Assembly (NCBI RefSeq): GCF_000384415.1
Contig: NZ_ARVU01000001.1
Span: forward strand, 1,550,001-1,614,000
Direction: 5' to 3'
Source of the DNA: Cycloclasticus pugetii PS-1
GTDB taxonomy: Bacteria; Pseudomonadota; Gammaproteobacteria; Methylococcales; Cycloclasticaceae
Length of the DNA stretch: 64,000 bases
Under the pieces are notes generated by a model. That model was not told the origin of the DNA. It was given only the letters and a program-made list of their open reading frames with translations, and ran no database searches. Every line of letters starts with the position of its first letter. Positions within the stretch are counted from its first letter, which is position 1. The position numbers and the translations under genes are program-made. Shown here piece by piece: positions 26,418 to 35,942 of this stretch.

Positions 26418-27559
26418 TTTTCATGCTCTTGAATAGCATCAATAAAACAAGGCTCTATTGACTGCCATAAATAAGGTGTGCTGCTTTCAAATGCATACTG
26501 CTTCATATTCTGCAATTCATTTCTCTCATCCCAAAGACGTTGAACTGCTTGTGCGAGAGCAGTACTTTCATATTCAAATATGAGTCCATTTTTACCATCT
26601 TCTATATATTGCGTATGTGTTCTAATATTACTTGCGAGTACAGGTAAGCCTGCAACCAAATATTCAAAAAGCTTGGTGGGTGGGTTAAAACTATACCAAG
26701 GTAAGTCTTCCCAAAGACATAGCCCCGCGTCTACTTTTTCCATATAACTAGGAATCAAATTACCTGGCACCCTACCTATCAACGTCACAGATGCTTCAAG
26801 ACCTAGCTCTTTCACTTTATCTACGCAATATTTCAATTGCTCTTCATTAGCACCTACAATAGTCAAATGAGCAATGTATTTCTCTTGATTTACTATAGCC
26901 ATAGCATCAAGCATAAGGTCTCTACCTCTGTCTTTCTGAACTGAGCCCACATAGAGCATCCTTAAAGGCGCATCTTTAGTTCTATCAGTGCCTTTCAGAG
27001 CAACCTCCGAGAATGACTGTTGCACTCCCATATAGATCATTTTCATATTTTCAATTTTGCACCCATGAACAAGAAGGTCATCTCTGTGCGCTTCCCCAAT
27101 TGGCATGACTAAACTGGAGCGACGGGCCCCCTGAAATATTAACCACTTCACGAATGCGCGGCTCCTTGTTTTGAGGAATGAAACACCTTTCTCCTGGGGA
27201 ATAACGCGAGAAGGATGCTCGTTCCAGTAAGTAATTGCAGGTATACGGCCAATAAACATCGCAACGGGTGCAGCCATTGAATGAAGTAGGACCGAGAGAG
27301 CAGGCTTATTCTTTCTGATCAATGACGCACAACGTAGAAGATAACTAAGCCACCCCAAACGCCCATTTCGAGCATTAATGACTACATAATTCACATTTGA
27401 AAATTGTAATTCAGCTTGCGTAAGTGGGAATGTAGATACAAGTGTAAGGTTATAGTGTTCCGCTAATGTTTTTATACGATATGAAAAATCCAGAAACCCT
27501 GGTTGATTTTGGTCGAAACATGTAACTATTACACAGTTTTTTTTATTAATATGACTCAT
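26411..27559 (-). CDS. Family 4 glycosyltransferase
   Basis: A 382-residue GT-B enzyme, with LRMLYVGSVQKDRGRDLMLDAM, SVTLIGRVPGNLIPSYMEKVDAGLCLWEDLPWYSFNPPTKLFEYLVAGLPVLASN forming the C-terminal nucleotide-sugar domain. It overlaps the polymerase gene by 7 nt and the sulfotransferase gene by 4 nt, so all are made together. The fifth glycosyltransferase of the locus; the repeat unit may therefore have up to six sugars counting the initiating one. Confidence 0.9.
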   Translation of the reverse strand: MSHINKKNCVIVTCFDQNQPGFLDFSYRIKTLAEHYNLTLVSTFPLTQAELQFSNVNYVVINARNGRLGWLSYLLRCASLIRKNKPALSVLLHSMAAPVAMFIGRIPAITYWNEHPSRVIPQEKGVSFLKTRSRAFVKWLIFQGARRSSLVMPIGEAHRDDLLVHGCKIENMKMIYMGVQQSFSEVALKGTDRTKDAPLRMLYVGSVQKDRGRDLMLDAMAIVNQEKYIAHLTIVGANEEQLKYCVDKVKELGLEASVTLIGRVPGNLIPSYMEKVDAGLCLWEDLPWYSFNPPTKLFEYLVAGLPVLASNIRTHTQYIEDGKNGLIFEYESTALAQAVQRLWDERNELQNMKQYAFESSTPYLWQSIEPCFIDAIQEHEKC

Positions 27560-28515
27560 CTAATCCATTCCTTAAGGCCAAATTCTTTTACCATCGATCG
27601 AATCCGCTCACGTTGTCCAGAAGTAAGTCGTGAGGAAGCGATTTCGGTGCTTGTTGCATTCGTCCTTGATTTCTTATGTATTATGTAATGTTGTGGTTCA
27701 CCTAGCCATCCTCTATCCTTTAGAAATATCCCCAATTTATTCCATTCATGTCCCTTTACTAAATCTTCGTACTGCACTACCATGCAGTTTTCAACACCTC
27801 GTAGTTGCTGCATGGCTATAAACATTTCGATACACCAGCGCAATGTCAATCGGTCGACTAAACTATCTTTATCCCAGTCATATATCATTAATAGCTTCTT
27901 CCACTCAGGATAAGAAGCTGCGTAGCTAAAGATATCTTCGGTTTTCCAAACAAACTTCCAGCCCTTAGCTTCTTGGTTGAGCATGGATTCAACAACTTTA
28001 TCTGGCGATCGAACAATAAATAGTATTTTCACTTTCGGCCAGCTTTCTGCAATGTGTCCAATGCAATAGTTTGCTCTAATCAATTTGATTACACGTTTAC
28101 TAAAAATTCCTGTTTTTGCATCCTGATCGATCCAATGCCCCTTGATAGAGCCAAACAACATATTCTCTACAGTCTTTTTTTTACTTTCAAACACATCCTT
28201 ATCCCACAAGGCAACAGGTCTTTCAACCCTGTTCTCTAAATTTATCTCTCCAGATTTTTCAATCAAGAATTCACCATTTTTATCTACTATAAATGGTTCG
28301 AAAATAGTTCTTGCATTTAACATGTCAGAAACTACATTACCTAACCAAGTTGTTCCGCTGCGCCCAACACCGGCGACAATAACAGCATCCTTTCCTCTCA
28401 CTGGCCATTCAATAAATTTTGGATCCGACAGTGCTCCCATTGATAAATTAATAGTTGGGTGGAAATATTTAAGATTATAGTTTCTCTGAATAACTTCCAA
28501 TATATTTAAGGACAT
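27556..28515 (-). CDS. PAPS-dependent sulfotransferase
   Basis: A 319-residue cytosolic sulfotransferase. The 5'-phosphosulfate loop is AGVGRSGTTWLGN (residues 49-60) and the 3'-phosphate-binding segment is KILFIVRSPDKVVESMLNQE (residues 163-182), the two classic PAPS-binding elements. A late DRGWLGEPQHYIIHKKSR segment is consistent with the family. It likely sulfates a sugar in the polysaccharide before export, making it an anionic marine-type EPS. Sulfotransferases in bacterial exosortase loci occur but are not universal; the acceptor is unknown. Confidence 0.85.
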   Translation of the reverse strand: MSLNILEVIQRNYNLKYFHPTINLSMGALSDPKFIEWPVRGKDAVIVAGVGRSGTTWLGNVVSDMLNARTIFEPFIVDKNGEFLIEKSGEINLENRVERPVALWDKDVFESKKKTVENMLFGSIKGHWIDQDAKTGIFSKRVIKLIRANYCIGHIAESWPKVKILFIVRSPDKVVESMLNQEAKGWKFVWKTEDIFSYAASYPEWKKLLMIYDWDKDSLVDRLTLRWCIEMFIAMQQLRGVENCMVVQYEDLVKGHEWNKLGIFLKDRGWLGEPQHYIIHKKSRTNATSTEIASSRLTSGQRERIRSMVKEFGLKEWIR

Positions 28516-28524
28516 ATCTCGCCT

Positions 28525-30087
28525 TTAATTTTTTTTCGCAAAAATGAACGATTTAATAATATTTACTTCTGATAATTCTATGGTTTTCATCCACCAAATA
28601 ATCAAAGAATAAACACTAAGCACACTGGACAAAGAAAGTATAACGCCAAAAATAGAATCAACTCCCCACGGAATAAAATCTAACATCCATGAGGTAAAAA
28701 TGAGAGCGATAATACCTGGCAATATAATTCCTATAAATATATTCCATGTAGGCTCGTATGAGTAATCACTTCTCGACAAACTAAAAACAATATAAAAGTT
28801 CATTGCAAGTGAAAACAAAAGTGGAGTGAACAGTAAATATATAGCATTAGTATTAACCGAAACTGCCATAGCAATTATCATGATAACTAAAGCGCGTATT
28901 CCAGCCTTGACTAATAATCTGCTCTTCTCCACTGAATTGAGTATCAATTGTAAAATCAACATATGGCTCCCAATTGTAAGTTGCACCATAATTAATACGA
29001 GTATCCACGACAACCCCTGAAACTTCCCATTGGTCATAAATTCTACTATTGTATATCCAGAGACTGCGGTCCATACAATTGCGGGTACCATTAGTAATAA
29101 ATTTGATTTATAGAGCAGTTTGCAGCGATAGCGTAATATCGAAAAATCACGATTTTTTAAATAGTTAGCAATCATGATTGGCTCAATCAAGGCATAAAAG
29201 AAATGTAGCGGGATATACTGCCTAAACTTTTCTACAAGACTAATAAAGAAACCATAAGCTGCGACAATATCTACAGGAAGATAACTAGCAGTAACCATCT
29301 TCATAAAATAACCTTGTGGTGGAGCTGCAAGTAACATAAAACCATAATTATTTAGTGCGACTTTAGTGACTTGAGACCATACAGGCCATTGCTCTTTACT
29401 GACAACGGATAACTCTTCTTCTGAACTAGCCAATTGTTTTAAATAACGAAAAATCACCAGCAGAAATACGACGACACCTAACATTTCTGGGACAGCAAAA
29501 ACCCACAAAACATCCTCCCAACTCAAGGTATCTTTCTCAAACAATATGATTGTGATAAGAACTAGTCTGCCGGCCCATTGAATCGTCAATAGACGAGTTA
29601 ATGTCTTTTGCATCACAAGAGCTTGCAGTACTGCTGAAAAGTATTGAAACAGCGCCTCACTAATGATGAGACAAGCAAGGCCTATTGAGAAGAAGTTAAA
29701 TTGAATACTGGCAAATATTTTATCAACTGAAGGCCACAAAATAGCTAGCAAAATAACTATTATTATCGTGACAAGAAATTTAACAATACTTACTGTCCAA
29801 ATAAAATGGCTGAGTTCATGTGCCGTTCTATGTATTCTTCCTTCAGGAACATAACGTGCCACAAGTCGCCCCATGCCCAAGTCGGCCAGAATACCGCACA
29901 TGGTTGCTAATCCACTCAAAGCAATATATGCAGCATAATCTTCGATATCCATCACGCGTACTAAAAGGATAACTGTCAGAAATCCAGCTAGCCCCGCGGC
30001 TCCCCTTCCAAACAAGTAATGGAGCGCATTATGTCTAACATTTTTTTTTGTATAAGGATCCGAATTAATATTTGTTGAATTAGTCAT
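28525..30087 (-). CDS. Polysaccharide flippase (Wzx/MATE-like)
   Basis: A 520-residue membrane protein with about twelve to fourteen hydrophobic segments, starting with NALHYLFGRGAAGLAGFLTVILLVRVMDIEDYAAYIALSGLATMC, the standard beginning of Wzx-type flippases of the MOP superfamily. It should translocate the undecaprenyl-linked repeat unit to the periplasm. It lies 10 nt from the sulfotransferase and 20 nt from epsI. Confidence 0.88.
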   Translation of the reverse strand: MTNSTNINSDPYTKKNVRHNALHYLFGRGAAGLAGFLTVILLVRVMDIEDYAAYIALSGLATMCGILADLGMGRLVARYVPEGRIHRTAHELSHFIWTVSIVKFLVTIIIVILLAILWPSVDKIFASIQFNFFSIGLACLIISEALFQYFSAVLQALVMQKTLTRLLTIQWAGRLVLITIILFEKDTLSWEDVLWVFAVPEMLGVVVFLLVIFRYLKQLASSEEELSVVSKEQWPVWSQVTKVALNNYGFMLLAAPPQGYFMKMVTASYLPVDIVAAYGFFISLVEKFRQYIPLHFFYALIEPIMIANYLKNRDFSILRYRCKLLYKSNLLLMVPAIVWTAVSGYTIVEFMTNGKFQGLSWILVLIMVQLTIGSHMLILQLILNSVEKSRLLVKAGIRALVIMIIAMAVSVNTNAIYLLFTPLLFSLAMNFYIVFSLSRSDYSYEPTWNIFIGIILPGIIALIFTSWMLDFIPWGVDSIFGVILSLSSVLSVYSLIIWWMKTIELSEVNIIKSFIFAKKN

Positions 30088-30106
30088 CTATTTCCCGTCT
30101 GATACG

Positions 30107-30811
30107 CTATTTCAATTCAACAGTAGTGTGCTTCCTTAAACCAGAAACCTTTGCTCGATATTCTGGTGACATCTCGCGAAGGATCTCTTCTACAAACATG
30201 GAATGATACTGGTAGGCACTTTTTGAGTCAGCATCTATAGATGAGATTCTAAATAATATGCCGTCGGGAATTTGACCTTTCAACGCATATCGAAATTGAG
30301 CTTTTTTCCTTTCCCAATCATTATTTACAGCATATTCTCCTACCATGAACCAGTACGTTACAGGTTCGTCACGAGATGGCATAGACGCTTCCATTCTTCT
30401 GACAGGGATATCTCCGAATAGAGTATTCAAAACTTCTTGTCTATTCGATAAAATTTGAAATCCTTGTCCTGAGTAACAACCTTTTGGGTCATGAGCAGCT
30501 AAGTCATCAGATTGATCTTTACCATAAGGAATGGATAGCATTATGCGATAACCATCTTTGTTCACATAGATTCGTGTCAATACTTGAGTGTAAATCTCAT
30601 CAAGGCTTTGTTGCAGTTCAGGGTTAACAACCATGGGGGCAATTGACTGATCCTGTTGCCATTCACTAAACTGTTTTGGAATCATTGTTTCTAAATCAAG
30701 CTTTGAATCCTGTTCAGCTATTTTAAATGTTGGTTTTAGCAAGAACCCTAATGAAGTCGCGATCAACATACAAGCCAGCAAGAGGAGGCTTTTTTTGGGC
30801 AATGAAACCAT
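30107..30811 (-). CDS. epsI: EpsI family protein (exosortase-associated)
   Basis: A 234-residue protein of the EpsI family (named from methanolan synthesis), encoded with XrtB-type exosortases and having an N-terminal membrane anchor (SLLLLACMLIATSLGFLL). The central DPKGCYSGQGFQIL and the conserved PVTYWFMVGEY region are typical. It is separate from the exosortase gene and immediately adjacent to it (0-nt gap), as in XrtB systems rather than the fused XrtA form. Its role is unclear but required for EPS in methylotroph models. Confidence 0.88.
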   Translation of the reverse strand: MVSLPKKSLLLLACMLIATSLGFLLKPTFKIAEQDSKLDLETMIPKQFSEWQQDQSIAPMVVNPELQQSLDEIYTQVLTRIYVNKDGYRIMLSIPYGKDQSDDLAAHDPKGCYSGQGFQILSNRQEVLNTLFGDIPVRRMEASMPSRDEPVTYWFMVGEYAVNNDWERKKAQFRYALKGQIPDGILFRISSIDADSKSAYQYHSMFVEEILREMSPEYRAKVSGLRKHTTVELK

Positions 30812-31690
30812 TTATTCCACCCCTCGTGCCTGCCAACGTTTCTGGCCAAATTGCAGAGCGCTATCTACAGTGATAATTAGCAGTAACGCCACCATAAACA
30901 GTACAAGGCCAGCAAAGTCGTGTACAAAGCCCTGCCCTGCTTCATCGCCAAAATGATAGGTAACGAGTGTTAGCACCATGACACGAATCACATTGGCGGT
31001 AAACGAAATGGGGACAATTAAAATGGCCAGAGTGATATTACGAAACAGCGAGTTGTGTTTAATTAAATTAAGGTAGAGCAAGCCTAGGGCTTCAAGTGAA
31101 ATCAGGGTGTGCATACCGGCACAGGCATCAGCCACTAATAGTTGGTATTGGCCAATTTGTAGAATAACGCCTGTTCGCGCTATAGGATAGCCAAATGAAT
31201 AAAGGATATGCTCTGCAACGTAAGACACGCCCATTTTCATCGGTAGAGTGATACTGTCTACAATGAAGCCTGGCAAGGGAATCATAAATAATATGAAGAA
31301 CAGTGGGAACCAAACTTGTTTTAGCGCCTTCGTACCTTTTGTAACTAATATCAGCCCCATTAATATGGGAATAAGCGAGCCAATATCAAAGATTAAAATA
31401 TCTTGTGAACGCCCTAAAATATAGAGCAATAAACCCACTATAAAAAGGCTATAACCCAGTATGGGGTTGGTCGTTTGGGCTAATTCAGTTATTAAGACAT
31501 TTCGCTGTTGCCAGAACAGGAACACGACTACCATCAATACTAGCGGACCGTGGCCCTGATCATCTGATTGCCATAAGCTATTGGCTAGATGGTGAAAGGT
31601 AGGCGCATACATTGCTATCAATCCAATCAGGATAGGTAGCCAATGTAAAAATAACTTCTTACTGTCGTGGCTAATCAGCTTATTCGGCAT
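30812..31690 (-). CDS. xrtB: Exosortase (XrtB-like), PEP-CTERM sorting transpeptidase
   Basis: A 292-residue integral membrane protease/transpeptidase that processes PEP-CTERM proteins. The catalytic triad is visible: C190 (VADACAGMHTLISLEALGLLYLN), R236 (NVIRVMVLT) and H257 (VHDFAGLVLF). About eight hydrophobic segments fit the family. The subtype call to B rests on a separate EpsI and the EpsDEFGL set upstream. The two PEP-CTERM proteins in this window (32277, 38207) are probable substrates. Confidence 0.9.
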   Translation of the reverse strand: MPNKLISHDSKKLFLHWLPILIGLIAMYAPTFHHLANSLWQSDDQGHGPLVLMVVVFLFWQQRNVLITELAQTTNPILGYSLFIVGLLLYILGRSQDILIFDIGSLIPILMGLILVTKGTKALKQVWFPLFFILFMIPLPGFIVDSITLPMKMGVSYVAEHILYSFGYPIARTGVILQIGQYQLLVADACAGMHTLISLEALGLLYLNLIKHNSLFRNITLAILIVPISFTANVIRVMVLTLVTYHFGDEAGQGFVHDFAGLVLFMVALLLIITVDSALQFGQKRWQARGVE

Positions 31691-32276
31691 AGCACATCAT
31701 TATGTATTTATTAATACTGAATCCATTCATTTTTACCCACCAACTCCGTCAACATAGTTGACAACCAAAGCGACTGTTAAGTCGTTACTTCCAGATAATA
31801 AAGCAATTAAAAGGAATAAAACATCTTTCCATTTATCTAGCTATAAGCATGTAAACGCCACCTTAACGGAAACGTAAATAACCTTTTTAATTCTAGTTTA
31901 ATAGCAACGATCTTAAGCCCTAAACCCGCTGTGATTATTATACACAAAACAGCCCCATTAGGTTTCCACTGCATTAGCATTGCTTGCGTATTAATCGATA
32001 CACAAGTCCGTAGAAGCATTCATTCTAACCGTTACGAGGGTTATATTGAATAAGGGCTAATGCGATACTCAGTTAGTTACTCACTTCATGCCTCTGGCCA
32101 TCGGATTGACATCCATTGCTAGCTATAGGGTGAAAGTGCGAGACAGCGTGTTAGAAAATAAGCAATCGACTTACAGTCGCTTCTGCTCGCTAAAAATATC
32201 TGTTAATTAATGTTACTTTGGTGAATAATGCAAAAAAGGCGGTAAACCGCCTTTTTTTTTGAGAAACCTTATGAGT
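31691..32276. other. Gene-free region with inverted repeats and terminator
   Basis: 586 nt without a supported gene. It contains GTCAAC-ATA-GTTGAC (31748-31762), a repeat AAGCGACTGTTAAGTCG (31768-31784) whose near-copy is inverted at 32167-32182, and a terminator at its right end (separate entry). Probably intergenic debris; the exosortase promoter may be here. Confidence 0.5.
32232..32260. terminator. Bidirectional terminator near PEP-CTERM gene
   Basis: GGCGG-TAAA-CCGCC (32238-32251) flanked by A-run on the left and T-run on the right, so it can act in either direction. It follows the PEP-CTERM gene on the minus strand. Confidence 0.85.
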
Positions 32277-32771
32277 TTAAAGTACGCGTCGACGATAGCT
32301 CATAAAACCAATTAAACTAAAACCAGACAACATCAAAACCATTGTACTTAATTCAGGAACCGGTGATGTGAGTGTATAGAACCCAGCATTTTGTTTATTT
32401 GTTTTACCGCTTACACTAATAGTATATGTACCTGGGCCTTCTAGCTCACCTAAACTAACCTCAGTTGTTCCACTGCCGGCAATTGATTGGCCAAAAACAT
32501 CCTCACCATCAAAATAGACATGCACAGCGTTAACACCTGCTCCATCGTTCGGTGTAATTGAAAAACTGATATCTTGTGTGCTACCAATTGTAAACTGAAA
32601 AAAGTCTGTCGCTGTTGTACTCACTGGAAAGTTAACTTGAACTGAGTCTGCAGTGAAAATATATGGGTTGCCTGTTGTGCTACCAGCGTTAATCTCTTCA
32701 AGTTCTATCGCTGAATGTGCAACTGTTACCACTGAGATAGACAGTAAAAGTGCTAATATAAGTTTTTTCAT
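32277..32771 (-). CDS. PEP-CTERM sorting-domain secreted protein
   Basis: A 164-residue secreted protein. The N-terminal signal peptide (KKLILALLLSISVVTVAHSA) is followed by a beta-rich, Ser/Thr-rich body. The C-terminal PEP-CTERM tail is VPELSTMVLMLSGFSLIGF then MSYRRR (about residues 137-164), i.e. VPE motif, membrane helix and basic cluster. It should be anchored, then released by the exosortase. It lies just after epsG on the same strand and ends before the bidirectional terminator. Confidence 0.92.
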   Translation of the reverse strand: MKKLILALLLSISVVTVAHSAIELEEINAGSTTGNPYIFTADSVQVNFPVSTTATDFFQFTIGSTQDISFSITPNDGAGVNAVHVYFDGEDVFGQSIAGSGTTEVSLGELEGPGTYTISVSGKTNKQNAGFYTLTSPVPELSTMVLMLSGFSLIGFMSYRRRVL

Positions 32772-32843
32772 TTTGAAGCTTCCTTCCTAAAATATCAAGG
32801 TAATTATACCAACTGAGGCCTTGTATAGATACACTCCAATCCC

Positions 32844-33716
32844 CTAGAAATCATTAACCACCGCTCCTACAACATCCGCCCCTGCGATCGAAAACTGACT
32901 TTTCATGTTTTCTATATCCACCAGCCTTGATTCATTATTACGAACCACGACTAGTGCTCCGCCTACCTTCCCCACAATTGACTGTGCATCAGCACTTTCA
33001 AGCGCGGGCGGCGTATCAATAATAATCACATCAAAGTTTTTTTCAATTTCACTCCAAAATTGATGTTGGGATAACAATTCCAAAGGGTTCGGTGTTGATG
33101 TACCCGCTGTTAATACGCTTAAACCATCAAATGCTTCTATTGTATGTATGGCCTCTACCCCTGCTCTACTGGCTAACATATCCGACAAGCCCTGCTTATT
33201 CGCTAATTTAAATAGCGAATGTATCCGTGGTGTTCGCATATCAGCGTCAATTAAGAGGGTTTTTTCACCCAGTTGTGAAAACAACACGGCTAAGTTAGCC
33301 GAGACATATGTGGCTCCTTGTCCCGCAGTTGGTGATGACACAACCAGCGCTTTATTTCCCGAAAACCACCTTAAAGCTAGCTGGCTTCGTAAGGTTCTAA
33401 GCTCTTCAATTTCATTGCCATGAGAGCGAAACGCTGCAACAACCTCAGCATCAATCAGATCACTATCAACAGGTAGTGAGGCATAGTGAAACTGTTGAGA
33501 GACAGCTCTTAAAATATCATCTTCTGTTACTAATTTTAGCTTTAATGCGGCATCACCAAACCGAAGATCAAATTCTTTTTGCGTTTGTAAAATACGATCG
33601 GCATCTTCTGCTTTAATTTTACCTGCTTCTAGTAGTATTCGACCAATACTGCCTGATTTTGATTTAGCATCCGCTTGAGTTTGTGTCATGTTCATATTTA
33701 TCCCTAAATTAGCCAT
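32844..33716 (-). CDS. epsG: EpsG-type chain-length tyrosine kinase-like ATPase
   Basis: A 290-residue cytoplasmic partner of EpsF controlling polymer length. The N-terminal ~80 residues form a GspE-N-like domain (GSIGRILLEAGKIKAEDADRILQTQ). The C-terminal P-loop domain has a Walker-A-like SPTAGQGATYVSANLAV, Walker A' LLIDADMRTPRI and Walker B VIIIDTPPALESAD. The usual K or R of the A loop is A here (GQGATY), and there is no tyrosine-rich tail. Kinase activity may be weak or lost. It overlaps epsF by 8 nt. Confidence 0.88.
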   Translation of the reverse strand: MANLGINMNMTQTQADAKSKSGSIGRILLEAGKIKAEDADRILQTQKEFDLRFGDAALKLKLVTEDDILRAVSQQFHYASLPVDSDLIDAEVVAAFRSHGNEIEELRTLRSQLALRWFSGNKALVVSSPTAGQGATYVSANLAVLFSQLGEKTLLIDADMRTPRIHSLFKLANKQGLSDMLASRAGVEAIHTIEAFDGLSVLTAGTSTPNPLELLSQHQFWSEIEKNFDVIIIDTPPALESADAQSIVGKVGGALVVVRNNESRLVDIENMKSQFSIAGADVVGAVVNDF

Positions 33717-35097
33717 TTATTAATGAGCGCGCCTTCTTTGCGGAAGAGGCTCGACGTTTTAAGACACCCAGCACGGGAATATTAAGCCCAACACTTATGT
33801 CTTCTGGCGTACGTACACGTCGATCAATCAATTCGGCTAACAAGGCCAAGCCAACGGCTAGAATACTGCCCAAAAACACCGATAGAATCATATTGACAAG
33901 CAACTTTGGACTACTGTGTTTAATCGGTGCCACTGCTGGGTTTAATATAGCGACATCACTTTGATTGGCTTGGCCCTCCATTGACGTTTGGCTAAAACGC
34001 TGCATGGCTATATCTAATATATTCTGTGCATTTTCTACATTTCGCTGAAGAATCGCCATTTCGGCCCGCTCTTGGTTCGTATCTAAGAGCCGTTGTTTTT
34101 GGGCATCCATTGCCTGTTGAAGATCCTGTACGCGTTGATCAGAAATGGATTCCGTATTAGATAAACTAACCGTAACCGCCTTAAGTTCATTATTCAGTTT
34201 ACTGCGCAAGTTACTGACTTCGGCTAAAGCCGCTCGATAACTGGGGTGATTGGTATTGAGTCGCTGCCTAACCTCAGCTAGATTAGCTTCTGCACTTGAT
34301 AAATTAGCTTTCATATTTTGAATAAGCGGGTTCTTCAAAATATCTGGATTTTCAAAGATACTGCCTGCATTGTTTGCTTCTTGACGGCGTGAAGCCGAAT
34401 CAAATGCTTCAGCTTGAGCGATCACTAATTGTTGTGAGATTTGAGACAACCTTGAGTTTTCTACATCTAAGCGTTGATCGAGCGATACGATCCCTTTGTC
34501 GCGTTGATAGCTGGTCAACTTTCTCTGCGCATCGACAAGGTTTTCCCGTAATGAGGCTACTTGATCATTGAACCATTCCGCAGCGCGTACAGATGGCTCT
34601 ACTTTCAATTGTAAACTTGTCTGGATATACGCATCTGCAAAGGCATTAGCAACCGCAGCTGCAAACTGAGGATCGGAGCCATCAAACACAAGGTTGATTG
34701 CGCTGCTTTCTCTTGAAGGGCGAACATCAAGGTTTTTTAGCAACGCCCCTGCTAGCCATTCTGTGATGTTACCTTCGCCTTGTGTATTATCTGCGAAAGC
34801 TTCAATTGCGGCCGGGCTTTTATCTAACCCTAACGTATTAACAACCTTCAACGCCACATTTTGACTGCCGATAATATCCACTTGTGTTGCCATATATCCT
34901 GGCATTAATTGTGCAGGTAACACCATACCGGTTACTGGATCCGTACCTTTATAATTCACGATGAGAGTTGTCGTTGCTTCAAATGACTTTGGCAGCATTA
35001 AACTGAGAGCCAACGTTGTTGCTACGGTTATGAAAAAGGCCAATAACGCAATTTTTTTACGTGCGAGTAAAATGACCATAAATTGATAGAAGCTCAT
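33709..35097 (-). CDS. epsF: EpsF chain-length determinant protein (Wzz/PCP-like)
   Basis: A 462-residue inner-membrane polysaccharide co-polymerase. TM1 lies near residues 15-33 (KIALLAFFITVATTLALSLML) and TM2 near 410-430 (LLVNMILSVFLGSILAVGLALLAELI), with a large periplasmic coiled coil (residues ~180-370). It pairs with EpsG (overlap 8 nt) to set chain length and hand the polymer to the export pore EpsE. Confidence 0.93.
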   Translation of the reverse strand: MSFYQFMVILLARKKIALLAFFITVATTLALSLMLPKSFEATTTLIVNYKGTDPVTGMVLPAQLMPGYMATQVDIIGSQNVALKVVNTLGLDKSPAAIEAFADNTQGEGNITEWLAGALLKNLDVRPSRESSAINLVFDGSDPQFAAAVANAFADAYIQTSLQLKVEPSVRAAEWFNDQVASLRENLVDAQRKLTSYQRDKGIVSLDQRLDVENSRLSQISQQLVIAQAEAFDSASRRQEANNAGSIFENPDILKNPLIQNMKANLSSAEANLAEVRQRLNTNHPSYRAALAEVSNLRSKLNNELKAVTVSLSNTESISDQRVQDLQQAMDAQKQRLLDTNQERAEMAILQRNVENAQNILDIAMQRFSQTSMEGQANQSDVAILNPAVAPIKHSSPKLLVNMILSVFLGSILAVGLALLAELIDRRVRTPEDISVGLNIPVLGVLKRRASSAKKARSLING

Positions 35098-35108
35098 TAT
35101 ATTTATCC

Positions 35109-35918
35109 TTAAAATAGGCTTTCTTTAACGTAGATGACATCATCTACCTGAACGCTTGTAGAAACTTCAACAGCTATACTTTCAAGTTGACCATCTTCTG
35201 TTTTGCGTTTTATCTGCAAGCCATTTTCTGTTCCACGTAGCGAAACACCACCACCGACTGCTAAGGCCTGAGCAACTGTCATTCCGCGTTCAAGTCGATA
35301 AGCACCTGAACGATTTACCTCACCATAGATATAAAACTTCGGCGCACGTGGCACATATATAATATCGCCCGCACCAAGCTCTAGGTTCTTAATGGTGTGC
35401 CCTGATCGAAATAAATTATCGACATCAATTTCTACGCGATGCGGCGTATCGCCTTTCGTCGTTATGACCGTTATTGAGTCCGACCCATCTGGTGCAATAC
35501 CCCCTGCCAAGGCTATGAAATCAACAACTGTTTTTGCGCTGGCACTTACCGGAAACTTACCAGGAATCGCAACTCGGCCTAACACAGATACTTGCACGCT
35601 GGTAAATTGCGTGACCAGTATATTAACTTGTGGCTGCCTTAAAAACCCCATATTTTCGAGCTGTTTGGCAATTAACTTCTCCGCTTCTGGTACTGCCTTA
35701 TTAGATACATTCACTTCACCTATTAAGGGGAAATTAATCGTACCTGAATCGGTCACACGGGTTTCGGTCGTCAAGTCGGGGTTGCCATAGACTGTAATTC
35801 GCAAAGCATCGCCTGATCCCAACGGATTGTCGGCTGCAAATAATAGGTTTGAAAAAGACAATACGACGATAAACAGTATTTTTTTCATGGGTGATTTCTT
35901 GCTTGGTTGATCGTTCAT
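35109..35918 (-). CDS. epsE: EpsE polysaccharide export outer-membrane protein (Wza-like)
   Basis: A 269-residue export protein. A signal peptide near residues 11-28 (MKKILFIVVLSFSNLLFAA) precedes the Poly_export domain (GSGDALRITVYGNPDLTTETRVTDSGTINFPLIGEV) and SLBB domains (VSVLGRVAIPGKFPV... and FYIYGEVNRSGAYRLERGMTVAQALAVGGG). The start may be the internal ATG before KKILF. It forms the outer-membrane channel for the EPS. 11 nt before epsF. Confidence 0.93.
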   Translation of the reverse strand: MNDQPSKKSPMKKILFIVVLSFSNLLFAADNPLGSGDALRITVYGNPDLTTETRVTDSGTINFPLIGEVNVSNKAVPEAEKLIAKQLENMGFLRQPQVNILVTQFTSVQVSVLGRVAIPGKFPVSASAKTVVDFIALAGGIAPDGSDSITVITTKGDTPHRVEIDVDNLFRSGHTIKNLELGAGDIIYVPRAPKFYIYGEVNRSGAYRLERGMTVAQALAVGGGVSLRGTENGLQIKRKTEDGQLESIAVEVSTSVQVDDVIYVKESLF

Positions 35919-35942
35919 TAATTTTAATACTTCGTTGTTTGC

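Noticed and set aside
30812-31690. XrtA-type exosortase
   Set aside because: EpsI is encoded separately and the EpsDEFGL set matches the XrtB layout, so the B type was preferred.
31837-32019. 60-codon ORF downstream of the exosortase
   Set aside because: No recognisable content or ribosome binding site; likely chance.
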